This document shows, in pieces, positions 38,798 to 47,035 of a DNA stretch of 64,000 bases. Source of the DNA: Streptomyces formicae (GTDB taxonomy: Bacteria; Actinomycetota; Actinomycetes; Streptomycetales; Streptomycetaceae); contig NZ_CP071872.1 in assembly GCF_022647665.1 (NCBI RefSeq), positions 2,232,001-2,296,000 of the forward strand. Reading direction: 5' to 3'. The number at the start of each line of letters is the position of its first letter. The stretch's first letter is position 1. The notes beneath the pieces are model-generated. The model did no database searches. It saw only the letters and a program-made list of their open reading frames with translations, and was not told the origin of the DNA. The translations under genes were made by a program, and so were the position numbers.

Positions 38798-39895
38798 ATG
38801 CGTGACATCCTCCCGGCGCTGAACCGCTGGTACACCGCCGGCCAGCCCTTCGGCCTCGCCACCGTCGTCGCCGTCAGCCGCAGCGCCCCCCGCGGCCCCG
38901 GCGCCGCCATGGCCGTCGGTCCGGACGACGAGGTCGTCGGCAGCGTGTCCGGCGGGTGCGTGGAGGGCGCCGTCTACGACCTCGCCCAGGAGGTCGTCGA
39001 GGACGGCGAGGCCCGGCTCCAGACCTTCGGCTACAGCGACGAGGACGCGTTCGCCGTCGGCCTCACCTGCGGCGGCGCGATCACCCTGCTCGTCCGCCGC
39101 GTCGCGCAGGACACCGACCCCGGCTTCGGCGCGGTCGCCGACACGGTCGCCGCGCACCGCCCCGTGACGGTGGCGACCGTGACGGAGGGCCCCGCCCCGC
39201 GCGGCGCCTCGCTCGCCGTCTGGCCGGAGACCGTCGCGGGCACGCTCGGCGCGCCCGGCCTCGACGCGGCCGTCACCGCCGACGCCCGCGGCGAACTCGC
39301 CCAGGGCGCGACCGGGCTGCGCCACTACGGCCCCCAGGGCCAGCGCCGCGAGGACGCCGTCACGGTCTTCCTGCAGTCCTTCGCGCCGCCGCCCAGGATG
39401 CTCGTCTTCGGCGCGATCGACTATGCCGCCGCCGTCGCCCGGATCGGCGCCTTCCTCGGCTACCGGGTGACCGTCTGCGACGCCCGCCCGGTCTTCGCGA
39501 CACCCAAACGCTTCCCCGACGGCGTGGAGGTCGTCGTCGAATGGCCGCACCGCTACCTCCAGGCCACCGAGACCGACTCCCGCACGGTGATCTGCGTCCT
39601 GACCCACGACCCGAAGTTCGACGTGCCGCTGCTGGAGGAGGCGCTGCGCCGCCCGGCCGCGTACATCGGTGCGATGGGCAGCCGCCGCACCCACGACGAC
39701 CGCACCAAGCGGCTGCGGGAGGCCGGACTCGGCGACGCCGACCTCGCCCGGCTGCGCTCGCCCGTCGGCCTGGACCTCGGGGCCCGTACACCGGAGGAGG
39801 TCGCCGTCTCCGTCGCCGCCGAGATCGTCGCCCTGCGCTGGGGCGGCAGTGGCGCACCGCTGACCGCGATGGACGGCGCGATCCATCCCGCCTGA
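38798..39895 (+). CDS. XdhC/CoxI family maturation protein
   Basis: 365 residues from ATG 38798 after GGAG. N-terminal XdhC domain: FGLATVVAVSRSAPRGPGAA, DEVVGSVSGGCVEGAVYDLA, GLTCGGAITLLVRR. C-terminal Rossmann domain: RMLVFGAIDYAAAVARIGAF, THDPKFDVPLLEEALRRPAA, YIGAMGSRRTHDDRTKRLRE. The glycine-rich GA.DYA replaces the more usual GaGhvg. XdhC proteins bind and protect the molybdenum cofactor and promote sulfuration before insertion. Confidence 0.92.
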   Translation: MRDILPALNRWYTAGQPFGLATVVAVSRSAPRGPGAAMAVGPDDEVVGSVSGGCVEGAVYDLAQEVVEDGEARLQTFGYSDEDAFAVGLTCGGAITLLVRRVAQDTDPGFGAVADTVAAHRPVTVATVTEGPAPRGASLAVWPETVAGTLGAPGLDAAVTADARGELAQGATGLRHYGPQGQRREDAVTVFLQSFAPPPRMLVFGAIDYAAAVARIGAFLGYRVTVCDARPVFATPKRFPDGVEVVVEWPHRYLQATETDSRTVICVLTHDPKFDVPLLEEALRRPAAYIGAMGSRRTHDDRTKRLREAGLGDADLARLRSPVGLDLGARTPEEVAVSVAAEIVALRWGGSGAPLTAMDGAIHPA

Positions 39896-39966
39896 CTTCC
39901 CGACCTGCTGACCTGCTCACCCGCTGACCCGCTGACCAGTTGACCTGTTGAAAAGAGGCGCCGACC

Positions 39967-40620
39967 ATGGAGCTGAACCACTCGTTCACCGTTCCCGTCC
40001 CGGTCGACGACGCCTGGCGGGCGCTGCTCGACATCGAGCGCGTGGCGCCCTGCATGCCCGGCGCGACCGTGGAGGCGTACGACGGCGAGACCATCACCGG
40101 TTCGGTGAAGGTCAAGGTCGGCCCGATCACGCTCACTTACCGTGGCACCGCGGTCTTCGCCGAGCAGGACGAGGCCGGGCACCGCATGGTGCTCACCGCC
40201 GGCGGCAAGGAGACCCGCGGCCAGGGCACCGCGCGGGCCACCGTCACCGGCACCCTCGCCGCGACGGAGGACGGCGGCGGCACGGACGTGGCGGTGCGCA
40301 CCGACCTCACCGTCACCGGCCGGCCGGCCCAGTTCGGAAGGGGTGTGCTCGCGGACGTCGGCGACAAGCTCGTGGGGCAGTTCGCCGACTGCCTCTCGCA
40401 GAAGCTGTCCACGCCCACGTCCACGCCGACGGGCGTGGTCGCTGGCGCGGACGGCTCGCCGCCCGCGGAACAGCCCGTCCAGGAGGCCGAGCCGATCGAC
40501 CTCGTCCGCACCGCGGGCCTCCCCGTCACCAAACGCGCTGCCGCGGCGGCACTGGTGGCAGGGGCTGCCGCGGCCCTGGCCGTCCTCCTCCGGAGGCGGT
40601 GCCGGAGAGCCGGGAACTGA
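39967..40620 (+). CDS. coxG: CoxG-type SRPBCC protein with C-terminal membrane anchor
   Basis: 217 residues. Residues ~1-150 form the SRPBCC/CoxG fold (MELNHSFTVPVPVDDAWRAL, IERVAPCMPGATVEAY, GSVKVKVGPITLTYRGTAVF). A Pro/Thr linker follows, then a hydrophobic helix AAALVAGAAAALAVLLRRR closed by arginines, a tail anchor. CoxG is thought to recruit the CO dehydrogenase to the membrane and supply quinone. A run of degenerate CTGACC repeats precedes its RBS (AAAAGAGG). Confidence 0.9.
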   Translation: MELNHSFTVPVPVDDAWRALLDIERVAPCMPGATVEAYDGETITGSVKVKVGPITLTYRGTAVFAEQDEAGHRMVLTAGGKETRGQGTARATVTGTLAATEDGGGTDVAVRTDLTVTGRPAQFGRGVLADVGDKLVGQFADCLSQKLSTPTSTPTGVVAGADGSPPAEQPVQEAEPIDLVRTAGLPVTKRAAAAALVAGAAAALAVLLRRRCRRAGN

Positions 40621-40723
40621 GCCTCCGTACGTCGTCCCGTACGTCGTCCCGTACATCGTCTCCGTACGGCGCTTCCGTGTGTCGGTGTTGGGCCGAATGG
40701 GTGAGGGCCGTCAGGATGGTCCC

Positions 40724-41149
40724 ATGAGCAGGTACGAGAGGTACGACGTCACCGACGAGCAGTGGGAGGGCCTCGCCCAGGTCGTTCCGCTGCGCGGGCG
40801 CAACGAGTGGCCGTCGCGGGTCGACCACCGCACGATCCCCCGGGGTTACGAGGACCGGGGCTACGAGGACGCGGTCGCCGCGGCCGATCAGCGCCGCATG
40901 GTCGTCCTGCGGGTGCAGATCTTCGCGGACGCGCGCGAGGTCGCCGAGTACCTCATGGCGCAGATCCCGGTGCTGCTGGATCTGACCGGCGCGGACCCCG
41001 AAGTGGCCAAGCGGATCCTGGACTTCAGCAGCGGCGTGGTGTTCGGGCTCGGGAGCGGCATGCACCGGGTCGACCGGAACGTCTTCCTGCTCGCACCGGT
41101 CGGTACGGAGGTCGAGGGCGTGGCCGCCGCGGCCGTACCGCATGGGTGA
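40724..41149 (+). CDS. SepF-like cell division protein (paralogue)
   Basis: 141 residues: an N-terminal charged region, then the SepF fold (VVLRVQIFADAREVAEYLMA, PVLLDLTGADPEVAKRILDF, SSGVVFGLGSGMHRVDRNVF, LLAP). SepF anchors FtsZ to the membrane in actinobacteria, and Streptomyces have several paralogues. This one lacks an obvious amphipathic N-terminal anchor helix and lies far from a division gene cluster, so it is probably an accessory SepF. A 12-bp tandem repeat (CGTACGTCGTCC-like, three copies) precedes it. Confidence 0.9.
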   Translation: MSRYERYDVTDEQWEGLAQVVPLRGRNEWPSRVDHRTIPRGYEDRGYEDAVAAADQRRMVVLRVQIFADAREVAEYLMAQIPVLLDLTGADPEVAKRILDFSSGVVFGLGSGMHRVDRNVFLLAPVGTEVEGVAAAAVPHG

Positions 41150-41230
41150 GAAGCACTTCGTCCCTCGTTCGTAGGAAGGCCGTTCGGGCGGAACGGTTCG
41201 GCGCCGGGAGTGCTGCGTAACGTCCCCCGT

Positions 41231-42421
41231 ATGGACTCGACCGCCCCCCACCTTGCTGCCCCCCACCTTGCTTCGCCTCACCTTGCTTCCCGCCGCCCAG
41301 CGGGCGCCCGCCCCGCCGTCACCCAACTGCGGCTCTCCGCCTTCGCGTCGCACCGGGGAGGCGCGTTCTCGCTGGGGCCCGTGACGCTGTTCGCCGGACC
41401 GAGCGGCAGCGGCAAGTCGAGCGCGCTGCGGGCGTACGAGGCGCTCGCGCGGCTGGCCGGCGGCGCGGAACTCGGCGAGGTGTTCCCCGACCCGGCGGGC
41501 TGTGTGCCCGAGCACGCGGAGCGGGACGCCGAGGGGCGGAGGGGGTTCCGGATCGGCTGCACGGTCGAGGGCCCCGCCGGTTCCGTACGGCTCGATCTCG
41601 CCGTCCAGGCCGAGCCGGAACTCCGCATCGCCGGCGAACGTTTGACGTGCGACGGACGCGTTCTGCTGAGCACGGCGCTGCGCGACCCCCGGCGCTCCCG
41701 TGTCCAGGCCGCCTGGCACACCGGCGGTGCGGCCCCGGTCACCCGCGCCCCGCTGCCCGACGACCGGCTCGGCACGGCGCTGCTCCCGCTGCGCGTCGCC
41801 GGCAAGACCGAGGGGCAGCGACAGGTGCTGGCCGCGGCCGAGCAGGTGGTCGTGGCGCTGCGCTCGGTGTTCGCGTGCGACCCCCAGCCCCAGCTGATGC
41901 GCACGCCCGTGCCACCGGGGGAGGGGCGCCTCGGGCGCGGCTGCGACAACCTCGCGGCCGTGCTGCACCGCACGCGCAGCGAGTGCGTCCGGCGGCACGC
42001 CCGGCTGACCGCCGCGGCCCGGGCCGGCTGCGCGGGGCCGGTCTCCGAGGTGGGCGTCGAGGAGCTCGCCGACGGGACGTTACGCGCGGTGCTGGGCCGC
42101 GCGGCGGGCGGCCGAGCCACCCCGCTCGGACGGCTCGGCGACGGCGAACTGCGCTATCTGGCGCTCTCCTTGGTGCTGCTCACGGGGCCCGGTGTGCTGG
42201 CGGTGGACCAGGCGGCGGAGGTGCCGAGGGCGCTGCAGTCCCTCACGGTCCTCGCGGACGGGTTCGACCGCTGCCTGGACCGCGACCAGGCGGCGGGACT
42301 GGCCTCGCTGGCCGCCTCGGTCTGCGCCGACGGCCATCTGCGGCTGGTGGGTGCGGTCAGCGGTGACGCCGCATTCGCGCGTGGGGCGGAGGGAGTGACG
42401 GTGGTAGACCTGGTGGCGTGA
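41231..42421 (+). CDS. AAA/RecF-like ATP-binding protein of unknown role
   Basis: 396 residues. Walker A LFAGPSGSGKSSALRAYEAL near residue 60, preceded by QLRLSAFASHRGGAFSLGPV as in SMC/RecF/AAA_21 proteins. A late block LGDGELRYLALSLVLLTGPG corresponds to the ABC signature region, and VLAVDQAAE to a diverged Walker B. The N-terminus begins with a tandem repeat (PHLAAPHLASPHLAS), so the true start may lie later. It overlaps the MazG-like gene (GTGA). Confidence 0.7.
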   Translation: MDSTAPHLAAPHLASPHLASRRPAGARPAVTQLRLSAFASHRGGAFSLGPVTLFAGPSGSGKSSALRAYEALARLAGGAELGEVFPDPAGCVPEHAERDAEGRRGFRIGCTVEGPAGSVRLDLAVQAEPELRIAGERLTCDGRVLLSTALRDPRRSRVQAAWHTGGAAPVTRAPLPDDRLGTALLPLRVAGKTEGQRQVLAAAEQVVVALRSVFACDPQPQLMRTPVPPGEGRLGRGCDNLAAVLHRTRSECVRRHARLTAAARAGCAGPVSEVGVEELADGTLRAVLGRAAGGRATPLGRLGDGELRYLALSLVLLTGPGVLAVDQAAEVPRALQSLTVLADGFDRCLDRDQAAGLASLAASVCADGHLRLVGAVSGDAAFARGAEGVTVVDLVA

Positions 42422-42789
42422 CAGAACTGGACGTGAAGGCGCTGCAGCGCAGACTGGCCGGGTTCGCGGCCGCCCGGAACTGGGAGCCGTACCACACGCC
42501 GAAGAACCTCGCCGTGGCGCTGACGGTCGAGGCGGCCGAACTGGTCGAGATCTTCCAATGGCTGACGCCGGAGGAGTCCGCCCGGGTGATGGACGATCCG
42601 CGGAAGGCCCACCGCGTGGCGGACGAGGTCGCGGACGTCCTCGCCTATCTGCTGCAGTTCTGCGAGGTGCTGGGGGTCGACGCACTGGCCGCGCTCTCCG
42701 ACAAGATCGACCGGAACGAACTGCGCTTTCCGGTGCCCGAACGCCCGTCTGACGAACCGTCAGGGCGTGCTCGTCACTCTGCGGAGTGA
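42418..42789 (+). CDS. MazG-like nucleotide pyrophosphohydrolase
   Basis: 123 residues from GTG 42418 overlapping the upstream stop. MazG fold: RNWEPYHTPKNLAVALTVEA, AELVEIFQWLTPEE, VADEVADVLAYLLQFCEVLG, with the EExxE..ExxD-type metal site. Such small enzymes clear non-canonical or (p)ppGpp-like nucleotides. The short tail after FPVPERP is disordered. Confidence 0.9.
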   Translation: MTELDVKALQRRLAGFAAARNWEPYHTPKNLAVALTVEAAELVEIFQWLTPEESARVMDDPRKAHRVADEVADVLAYLLQFCEVLGVDALAALSDKIDRNELRFPVPERPSDEPSGRARHSAE

Positions 42790-42914
42790 CCGATCTTTCC
42801 CCAACCGAACTCCTGTCCACAGATTTCCGAATTCCCCTGGCTATTCGTCTGCGGTGCCTTCACTCTGGGTAGTGACTGAGTGGGCGGATAGTCGTACGAA
42901 CGGGGGCGGCGTTC

Positions 42915-43427
42915 ATGGATGCGGAACGGCTCATCGCGGCCGGCCGGCGCGCACTGGCGGAGAGCCAGGACGCGCTCGATGTGGTGGCGGAGGCATGGCA
43001 GGCACAGGCCCTCGCCCAGGCGATCGGAAGTCAACTGGCCCTTTGCGGCCCGCAGGAGCTGCGGGGCGAGGCGCGGGGCCTCAGCGAGGCGGGCGGGCGC
43101 GCCGGGTCCGGCCCTGCGGACTCCCAGCTGCTGGGCATCGGCGGCCTCCGGGCCGTCCGGCTCGCCGAAGTGGCCGACCCACGGCGGGCCTTGACCCTGC
43201 TGAGCACGCTGCTCGGCGAGGTCGGCATAGCGCTCGTCGGGGTCGCCTGCGCCACCGACGAGGAGGGGCTGTACTGGCAGTGCATCGAGGCCATCGATGC
43301 CGCGGACGAGTCCAACGACCGGGTCCGCGCGATGCTGCGAAGACTCTCCTTACGCGAGCGGGAGCGCGAGCGCGACCGTGACCGGGACCGCGAGCGTGAG
43401 CGGGCGCGAGGGCCGTCGCCGGGGTGA
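42915..43427 (+). CDS. DUF6099 family protein
   Basis: 170 residues: MDAERLIAAGRRALAESQDA, AEAWQAQALAQAIGSQLALC, LLGEVGIALVGVACATDEEG, LYWQCIEAIDAADESNDRVR. This is the conserved Streptomyces family I know as DUF6099; function unknown, mainly helical, cytosolic. The tail is a charged low-complexity stretch of Arg/Glu/Asp (RERERERDRDRDRERERARG). Confidence 0.8.
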   Translation: MDAERLIAAGRRALAESQDALDVVAEAWQAQALAQAIGSQLALCGPQELRGEARGLSEAGGRAGSGPADSQLLGIGGLRAVRLAEVADPRRALTLLSTLLGEVGIALVGVACATDEEGLYWQCIEAIDAADESNDRVRAMLRRLSLRERERERDRDRDRERERARGPSPG

Positions 43428-43617
43428 CCGGGGCGGTGCCCGCAGGGGCAGTGGGGGCCGTGGGGTGCGTTCCCGAGGGCGACGGGAAGGCGACGGGTGG
43501 GCATGGCACGGGTGGGCATGGCACCGGCAGCGCGCGGCCGCGGTGCCGAGGGGCACCCGCAGCGCACCGGCAGGGCGCGGTGAGGTCGATGCGCGTGCAA
43601 CGGTGCAGGATGGATGT

Positions 43618-44541
43618 ATGGATCTGCGAATCTTCACCGAGCCCCAGCAAGGGGCCTCCTACGACACCCTGCTGAAGGTCGCCAAGGCCACCGAGGACCT
43701 CGGTTTCGACGCGTTCTTCCGTTCGGACCACTATCTGCGCATGGGGTCGGCCGACGGTCTGCCCGGCCCGACCGACGCCTGGATCACCCTCGCCGGACTG
43801 GCCCGCGAGACCAAGCGGATCAGGCTCGGCACGCTCATGACCGCCGGCACCTTCCGGCTCCCCGGCGTGCTCGCCATCCAGGTCGCCCAGGTCGACCAGA
43901 TGTCCGGCGGCCGTGTCGAGCTCGGGCTCGGCGCCGGCTGGTTCGAGGAGGAGCACAAGGCGTACGGCATTCCGTTCCCGAAGGAGAAGTTCGCCCGGCT
44001 CGAGGAGCAGCTCGCCATCGTCACCGGGCTGTGGGCTACGGAGACCGGCAAGACGTTCAGCTATGAAGGCCGCCACTACCAGCTGCAGGACTCGCCCGCA
44101 CTGCCCAAGCCCGCCCAGGGCAAGGTCCCGGTGCTCATCGGCGGCCACGGCGCGACCCGCACCCCGCGGCTGGCCGCCCGTTACGCGGACGAGTTCAACA
44201 TCCCCTTCGCCTCGGTGGCCGACAGCGAGCGGCAGTTCGGCCGGGTCCGGGCCGCCGCGGAGGAAGCCGGCCGCAAGGCCGACGACCTCGTGTACTCGAA
44301 CGCCCTCGTCGTCTGTGTCGGCAAGGACGACGCGGAGGTCGCCCGCCGCGCCGCCGCCATCGGCCGCGAGACCGACGAGCTGAGGGCCAACGGCCTCGCG
44401 GGCTCGCCCGCCGAGGTCGTCGACAAGCTCGGCCGGTACGCCGAGATCGGCTCCTCCCGTGTCTATCTGCAGATCCTCGACCTCCACGACCTCGACCACC
44501 TGGAACTCATCTCCTCCCAGATCCAGTCCCAGCTGGGCTGA
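43618..44541 (+). CDS. LLM-class F420-dependent oxidoreductase
   Basis: 307 residues from ATG 43618. Luciferase-like barrel: MDLRIFTEPQQGASYDTLLK, EDLGFDAFFRSDHYLRM, RIRLGTLMTAGTFRLPGVLA, SGGRVELGLGAGWFEEEHKA, KVPVLIGGHGATRTPRLAAR. This subgroup ('LLM class F420-dependent oxidoreductase, Rv1855c-type') uses F420H2; substrate unknown. It is followed by a homocysteine methyltransferase on the same strand. Confidence 0.9.
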   Translation: MDLRIFTEPQQGASYDTLLKVAKATEDLGFDAFFRSDHYLRMGSADGLPGPTDAWITLAGLARETKRIRLGTLMTAGTFRLPGVLAIQVAQVDQMSGGRVELGLGAGWFEEEHKAYGIPFPKEKFARLEEQLAIVTGLWATETGKTFSYEGRHYQLQDSPALPKPAQGKVPVLIGGHGATRTPRLAARYADEFNIPFASVADSERQFGRVRAAAEEAGRKADDLVYSNALVVCVGKDDAEVARRAAAIGRETDELRANGLAGSPAEVVDKLGRYAEIGSSRVYLQILDLHDLDHLELISSQIQSQLG

Positions 44542-44572
44542 CCACCCGTCCCCATCCGTTCCGGAGTCACCC

Positions 44573-45487
44573 GTGCAGCCCGTCCGCAGCCTCGCCGCCG
44601 CCCTCGCCGGCGGACCGCTCGTCCTCGACGGCGGGCTCTCCAACCAGCTGGAGGCACAGGGCTGCGATCTGTCCGACGACCTCTGGTCGGCGCGGCTGCT
44701 CGCCGACGGCCCCGAGCAGATCGAGGCCGCCCACACGGCCTATCTGCGGGCGGGCGCACGGGTGCTCATCACCTCCAGCTACCAGGCGACCTTCGAGGGC
44801 TTCGCCCGGCGCGGGGTGGACCGTGCCGGGGCGGAGGCCCTGCTGGCCCGCAGCGTGGAGCTGGTCCGCGCCGCCGCAGCGAAAGGCGGGGCGGAGGTGT
44901 GGGTCGCGGCCTCGGTGGGACCGTACGGGGCGATGCTGGCGGACGGCAGCGAGTACCGCGGCCGGTACGGGCTCACGCTGCGGGAGCTGGAGGACTTCCA
45001 CCGCCCCCGGATCGAGGCACTCGCGGCGGCCGGCCCCGATGTCCTCGCCCTGGAGACGGTGCCGGACACCGACGAGGCACGGGCGCTGCTCGCCGCCGCG
45101 CGCCACGTCGGCCTGCCGGTCTGGCTCTCGTACACCATCGAAGGGGAGCGCACCCGGGCCGGGCAGGACCTGGCGGCGGCCTTCGCGCTCACCGCGGGCA
45201 ACGACCAGGTGATCGCCGTCGGCGTCAACTGCTGCGATCCCGCCGACGCGGACCGCGCCGTCGCCCTCGCCGCCCGGGAGACGGGCAAGCCCGTCGTCGT
45301 CTACCCCAACAGCGGCGAGCGCTGGGACGCCGCCGCCCGCGGCTGGCGTGGCGGCACCACCTTCGCCCCGGCCCAGGCCAGGGCCTGGTGCGCGGCCGGG
45401 GCACGCCTCATCGGCGGCTGCTGCCGTGTGGGCCCGGACGGTATCGCGGCGCTGGCGGAGGTTCTCTCCGGGACCCAAAAGCCGTGA
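44573..45487 (+). CDS. mmuM: homocysteine S-methyltransferase
   Basis: 304 residues from GTG 44573 after GGAG. LVLDGGLSNQLEAQGCDLSD, ITSSYQATFEGFARRGVDRA, SVGPYGAMLADGSEYRGRYG, AVGVNCCDPADADRA (first zinc Cys) and RLIGGCCRVGPDGIAAL (the other two zinc Cys). It methylates homocysteine from S-methylmethionine or S-adenosylmethionine, a route to methionine independent of MetE and MetH. Confidence 0.93.
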   Translation: MQPVRSLAAALAGGPLVLDGGLSNQLEAQGCDLSDDLWSARLLADGPEQIEAAHTAYLRAGARVLITSSYQATFEGFARRGVDRAGAEALLARSVELVRAAAAKGGAEVWVAASVGPYGAMLADGSEYRGRYGLTLRELEDFHRPRIEALAAAGPDVLALETVPDTDEARALLAAARHVGLPVWLSYTIEGERTRAGQDLAAAFALTAGNDQVIAVGVNCCDPADADRAVALAARETGKPVVVYPNSGERWDAAARGWRGGTTFAPAQARAWCAAGARLIGGCCRVGPDGIAALAEVLSGTQKP

Positions 45488-45562
45488 GGGGCGTGCCCTG
45501 CACCTGTTCACCCGGCGAAAATGCCTGGTCAGGACGGGCCCGTGAGGACAATACTCGGACGT

Positions 45563-47035
45563 GTGTTCCTGACGATCAGTACGACCGGTACCCCCGAGCG
45601 TCCCGCCACCGACCTGGGCTTTCTGCTGCACAAGCATCCCGGCAGGGCGCAGGCGTTCTCGACCTCCCACGGCACGGCGCACGTCCTCTACCCCGAGGCG
45701 ACCGCCGAGCGGTGCACGGCGGCGCTGCTGCTCGAGGTGGATCCCGTGGCGCTCGTGCGGCGCGGCAAGGGCAAGGGACGCGGCGGCGCGCCCGATTCCG
45801 CCCTCGCGCAGTACGTCAACGACCGGCCGTACGCGGCGTCGTCGCTGCTCTCCGTCGCGATGAGCACCGTCTTCAAGAGCGCCCTGCGCGGGGTCTGCAC
45901 GGCCATGCCGGAGCGGGCGCAGAGCCCGCTGCCGCTGCGGATCGAGGTGCCCGCGCTGCCCGCGCGCGGCGGGGCCGAGCTGGTGCGCAAGCTGTTCGGG
46001 CCGCTCGGCTGGGAGTCGGTCCAGGCGGAGCCGGTCGCGCTGGACGCGCAGTTCCCGGAGTGGGGCGACTCGCGGTACGTGCGGCTCGTGCTGGAAGGCG
46101 AGCTGCGGCTCGCCGACGCGCTGCGCCAGCTGTACGTCCTGCTCCCCGTCCTCGACGACGCGAAGCACTACTGGGTCGCGCCCGACGAGGTCGACAAGCT
46201 GCTGCGGGCGGGCGACGGCTGGCTCGCCGAGCACCCCGAGCAGAAGCTGATCACCAGCCGCTATCTCTCCCGCCGCTGGGGGCTGACCCGGCAGGCGATG
46301 GAGCGGCTGGAGCTGGCACGGCTCGCCGAGAGCGACGACCTCGACGTCGAGGACGTCGACAATGCCGTGGACGAGACCACGGACACCGAGGAGCGGCCGG
46401 TTCCGCTGGCCGAGCGGCGCCGCACCGCCATCCTGGAGGCGCTCCGCGCGGCCGGCGCGTCCACCGTGCTCGACCTCGGCTGCGGACAGGGCCAGCTGGT
46501 CCAGGCGCTCCTGAAGGACGTGCGGTTCACCGCCATCGTCGGCGTGGACGTGTCCGTGCGGGCCCTCGCCATCGCCGCCCGCCGGCTCAGGCTCGACCGC
46601 ATGGGCGAGCGCCAGGCCGGCCGCGTCACCCTGCTCCAGGGCTCGCTCACGTACACCGACAAACGGCTCACGGGCTATGACGCGGCCGTCCTCAGCGAGG
46701 TCGTCGAGCATCTCGACCTGCCGAGGCTGCCCGCCCTGGAGTACGCCGTCTTCGGCGCCGCCCGCCCGCGCACGGTGATCGTGACGACGCCGAACGTCGA
46801 GTACAACGTCCGCTGGGAGACCCTGCCCGCAGGGCACGTCCGCCACGGCGACCACCGATTCGAGTGGACCCGGGCGGAGTTCCGCGACTGGGCGGAGCGG
46901 GTCGCCGCCCGGCACGGCTACGGCGTCGCGTACGCAGGCGTCGGCGACGACGACCCCGAGGTGGGCCCGCCGACCCAGATGGCCGTGTTCACGCGGACGG
47001 AACCGAAGGACCGGAACGAGGCGAAGGCCGCATGA
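45563..47035 (+). CDS. hen1: 3'-terminal RNA ribose 2'-O-methyltransferase Hen1
   Basis: 490 residues from GTG 45563. The N-terminal half is the bacterial Hen1 domain (GFLLHKHPGRAQAFSTSHGT, RPYAASSLLSVAMSTVFKSA, LLPVLDDAKHYWVAPDEVDK). The C-terminal half is the methyltransferase (TVLDLGCGQGQLVQALLKDV), with the Hen1 metal-binding SEVVEHLDLPRL and TTPNVEYNVRW, HRFEWTRAEFRDWA. It methylates the 3' end of broken tRNA before sealing, blocking repeat cleavage. Overlaps the pnkp start by ATGA. Confidence 0.96.
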   Translation: MFLTISTTGTPERPATDLGFLLHKHPGRAQAFSTSHGTAHVLYPEATAERCTAALLLEVDPVALVRRGKGKGRGGAPDSALAQYVNDRPYAASSLLSVAMSTVFKSALRGVCTAMPERAQSPLPLRIEVPALPARGGAELVRKLFGPLGWESVQAEPVALDAQFPEWGDSRYVRLVLEGELRLADALRQLYVLLPVLDDAKHYWVAPDEVDKLLRAGDGWLAEHPEQKLITSRYLSRRWGLTRQAMERLELARLAESDDLDVEDVDNAVDETTDTEERPVPLAERRRTAILEALRAAGASTVLDLGCGQGQLVQALLKDVRFTAIVGVDVSVRALAIAARRLRLDRMGERQAGRVTLLQGSLTYTDKRLTGYDAAVLSEVVEHLDLPRLPALEYAVFGAARPRTVIVTTPNVEYNVRWETLPAGHVRHGDHRFEWTRAEFRDWAERVAARHGYGVAYAGVGDDDPEVGPPTQMAVFTRTEPKDRNEAKAA